Origin: Holosporales bacterium
Lineage (GTDB): Bacteria > Pseudomonadota > Alphaproteobacteria > RUG11792
Reading direction: 5' to 3'
DNA length: 6,519 nt
Assembly: GCA_031281515.1 (NCBI GenBank)
Contig: JAITFF010000078.1
Coordinates: 1 to 6,519 of the forward strand
Shown here: positions 6,375-6,519 of the stretch, piece after piece
Numbering within the stretch: position 1 is the stretch's first letter
Layout of the letters: the number at the start of each line of letters is the position of its first letter
Translations under genes and position numbers: made by a program
Notes under the pieces: model-generated
What the model was told of the DNA's origin: nothing
Seen by the model: only the letters and a program-made list of their open reading frames with translations
The model's database searches: none

Positions 6375-6519
6375 GTGTTTATAAAGCACGTCTGTATCGT
6401 ATTATTATTGGCTTTTACTTCTCGTTGTCATGGACTTACCCGCGAGGTACTTTCAAGGCTGCTTGAGGATCGTCTGGAAGCGAAGGGAATGGATACTTAC
6501 TCTCGAATGAGCTTCCCAC
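6375..6519 (+). CDS. Partial gene for an exported protein, N-terminal 48 codons
   Basis: A frame opens at GTG 6375 and runs to the window edge. A strong ribosome site, GGGGAGGA (6363-6370), lies 4 bases upstream, and a good promoter lies about 40 bases before the GTG. The N-terminus (M)FIKHVCIVLLLAFTSRCHG has the charged-hydrophobic-small pattern of a Sec signal peptide, with a likely cut after Gly20. The lipoprotein lipobox is absent (TSRC). The mature start reads LTREVLSRLLEDRLEAKGMD, a charged amphipathic helix, followed by TYSRMSFP. A helix of this kind followed by a beta strand would be compatible with FlgA-type P-ring assembly proteins, among others, but this is a guess from a short stretch. 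An in-frame GTG at 6342 would put charged residues before the signal and has no ribosome site. Confidence 0.6.
   Translation, partial: MFIKHVCIVLLLAFTSRCHGLTREVLSRLLEDRLEAKGMDTYSRMSFP

Noticed and set aside
6272..6466. Rightward 64-codon open frame overlapping the right-hand spacer
   Set aside because: It runs through the promoter and ribosome site of the GTG 6375 gene in another frame and lacks signal or family features.

Overview
The window looks like chromosomal DNA of an alphaproteobacterium of moderate to low G+C. Two things point there. One is a PopZ/DUF2497 polar-organizing protein directly downstream of a TolC-family outer-membrane protein gene, a characteristic alphaproteobacterial neighbourhood. 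The other is an aspartyl-tRNA synthetase with the alphaproteobacterial-style motif 2 (RADRSPGEF). The short, AT-richer spacers and a PAAR-like gene would fit a host-associated lineage such as Holosporales, but this last step is inference and the sequence does not prove it.

Layout from left to right: (1) the first 50 codons of an unrecognised leftward gene (150 to the left edge), preceded by a 145-bp AT-rich spacer with two TACTTGACAA direct repeats exactly 21 bp apart; (2) aspS, complete, leftward (296-2098); (3) a 197-bp divergent spacer carrying a likely aspS promoter and an extended -10 for the next gene; (4) a rightward gene for a DUF4280 PAAR-like protein (2296-2697), with no secretion genes beside it; (5) a 198-bp convergent spacer without a recognisable terminator; (6) a compact leftward operon, in transcription order tolC-family gene, popZ, trxA and an SPFH/HIR-like membrane protein gene (6196 down to 2896), in which popZ/trxA overlap by 1 base and trxA/SPFH by 4 bases; (7) a 178-bp divergent spacer with a promoter candidate on each strand and two near-palindromic CAAAA(G)TTTTGCCC repeats; (8) the first 48 codons of a rightward gene for an exported protein, cut by the right edge.

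How the genes may work together: AspRS is a housekeeping translation enzyme. The four-gene operon joins envelope export (TolC), cell-pole organisation (PopZ), thiol redox chemistry (thioredoxin) and a membrane microdomain scaffold (SPFH). The tight overlaps suggest that thioredoxin and the SPFH protein are made in linked amounts. In many alphaproteobacteria popZ is followed by valS; here trxA and the SPFH gene occupy that place. The PAAR-like protein would cap the spike of a contractile injection machine (type VI or related), which must be encoded elsewhere if it exists. I see no clear new system; the most notable items are the thioredoxin/SPFH pair, the solitary PAAR-like gene and the paired repeats in two spacers. 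No tRNA, rRNA, CRISPR array or insertion sequence was recognised.
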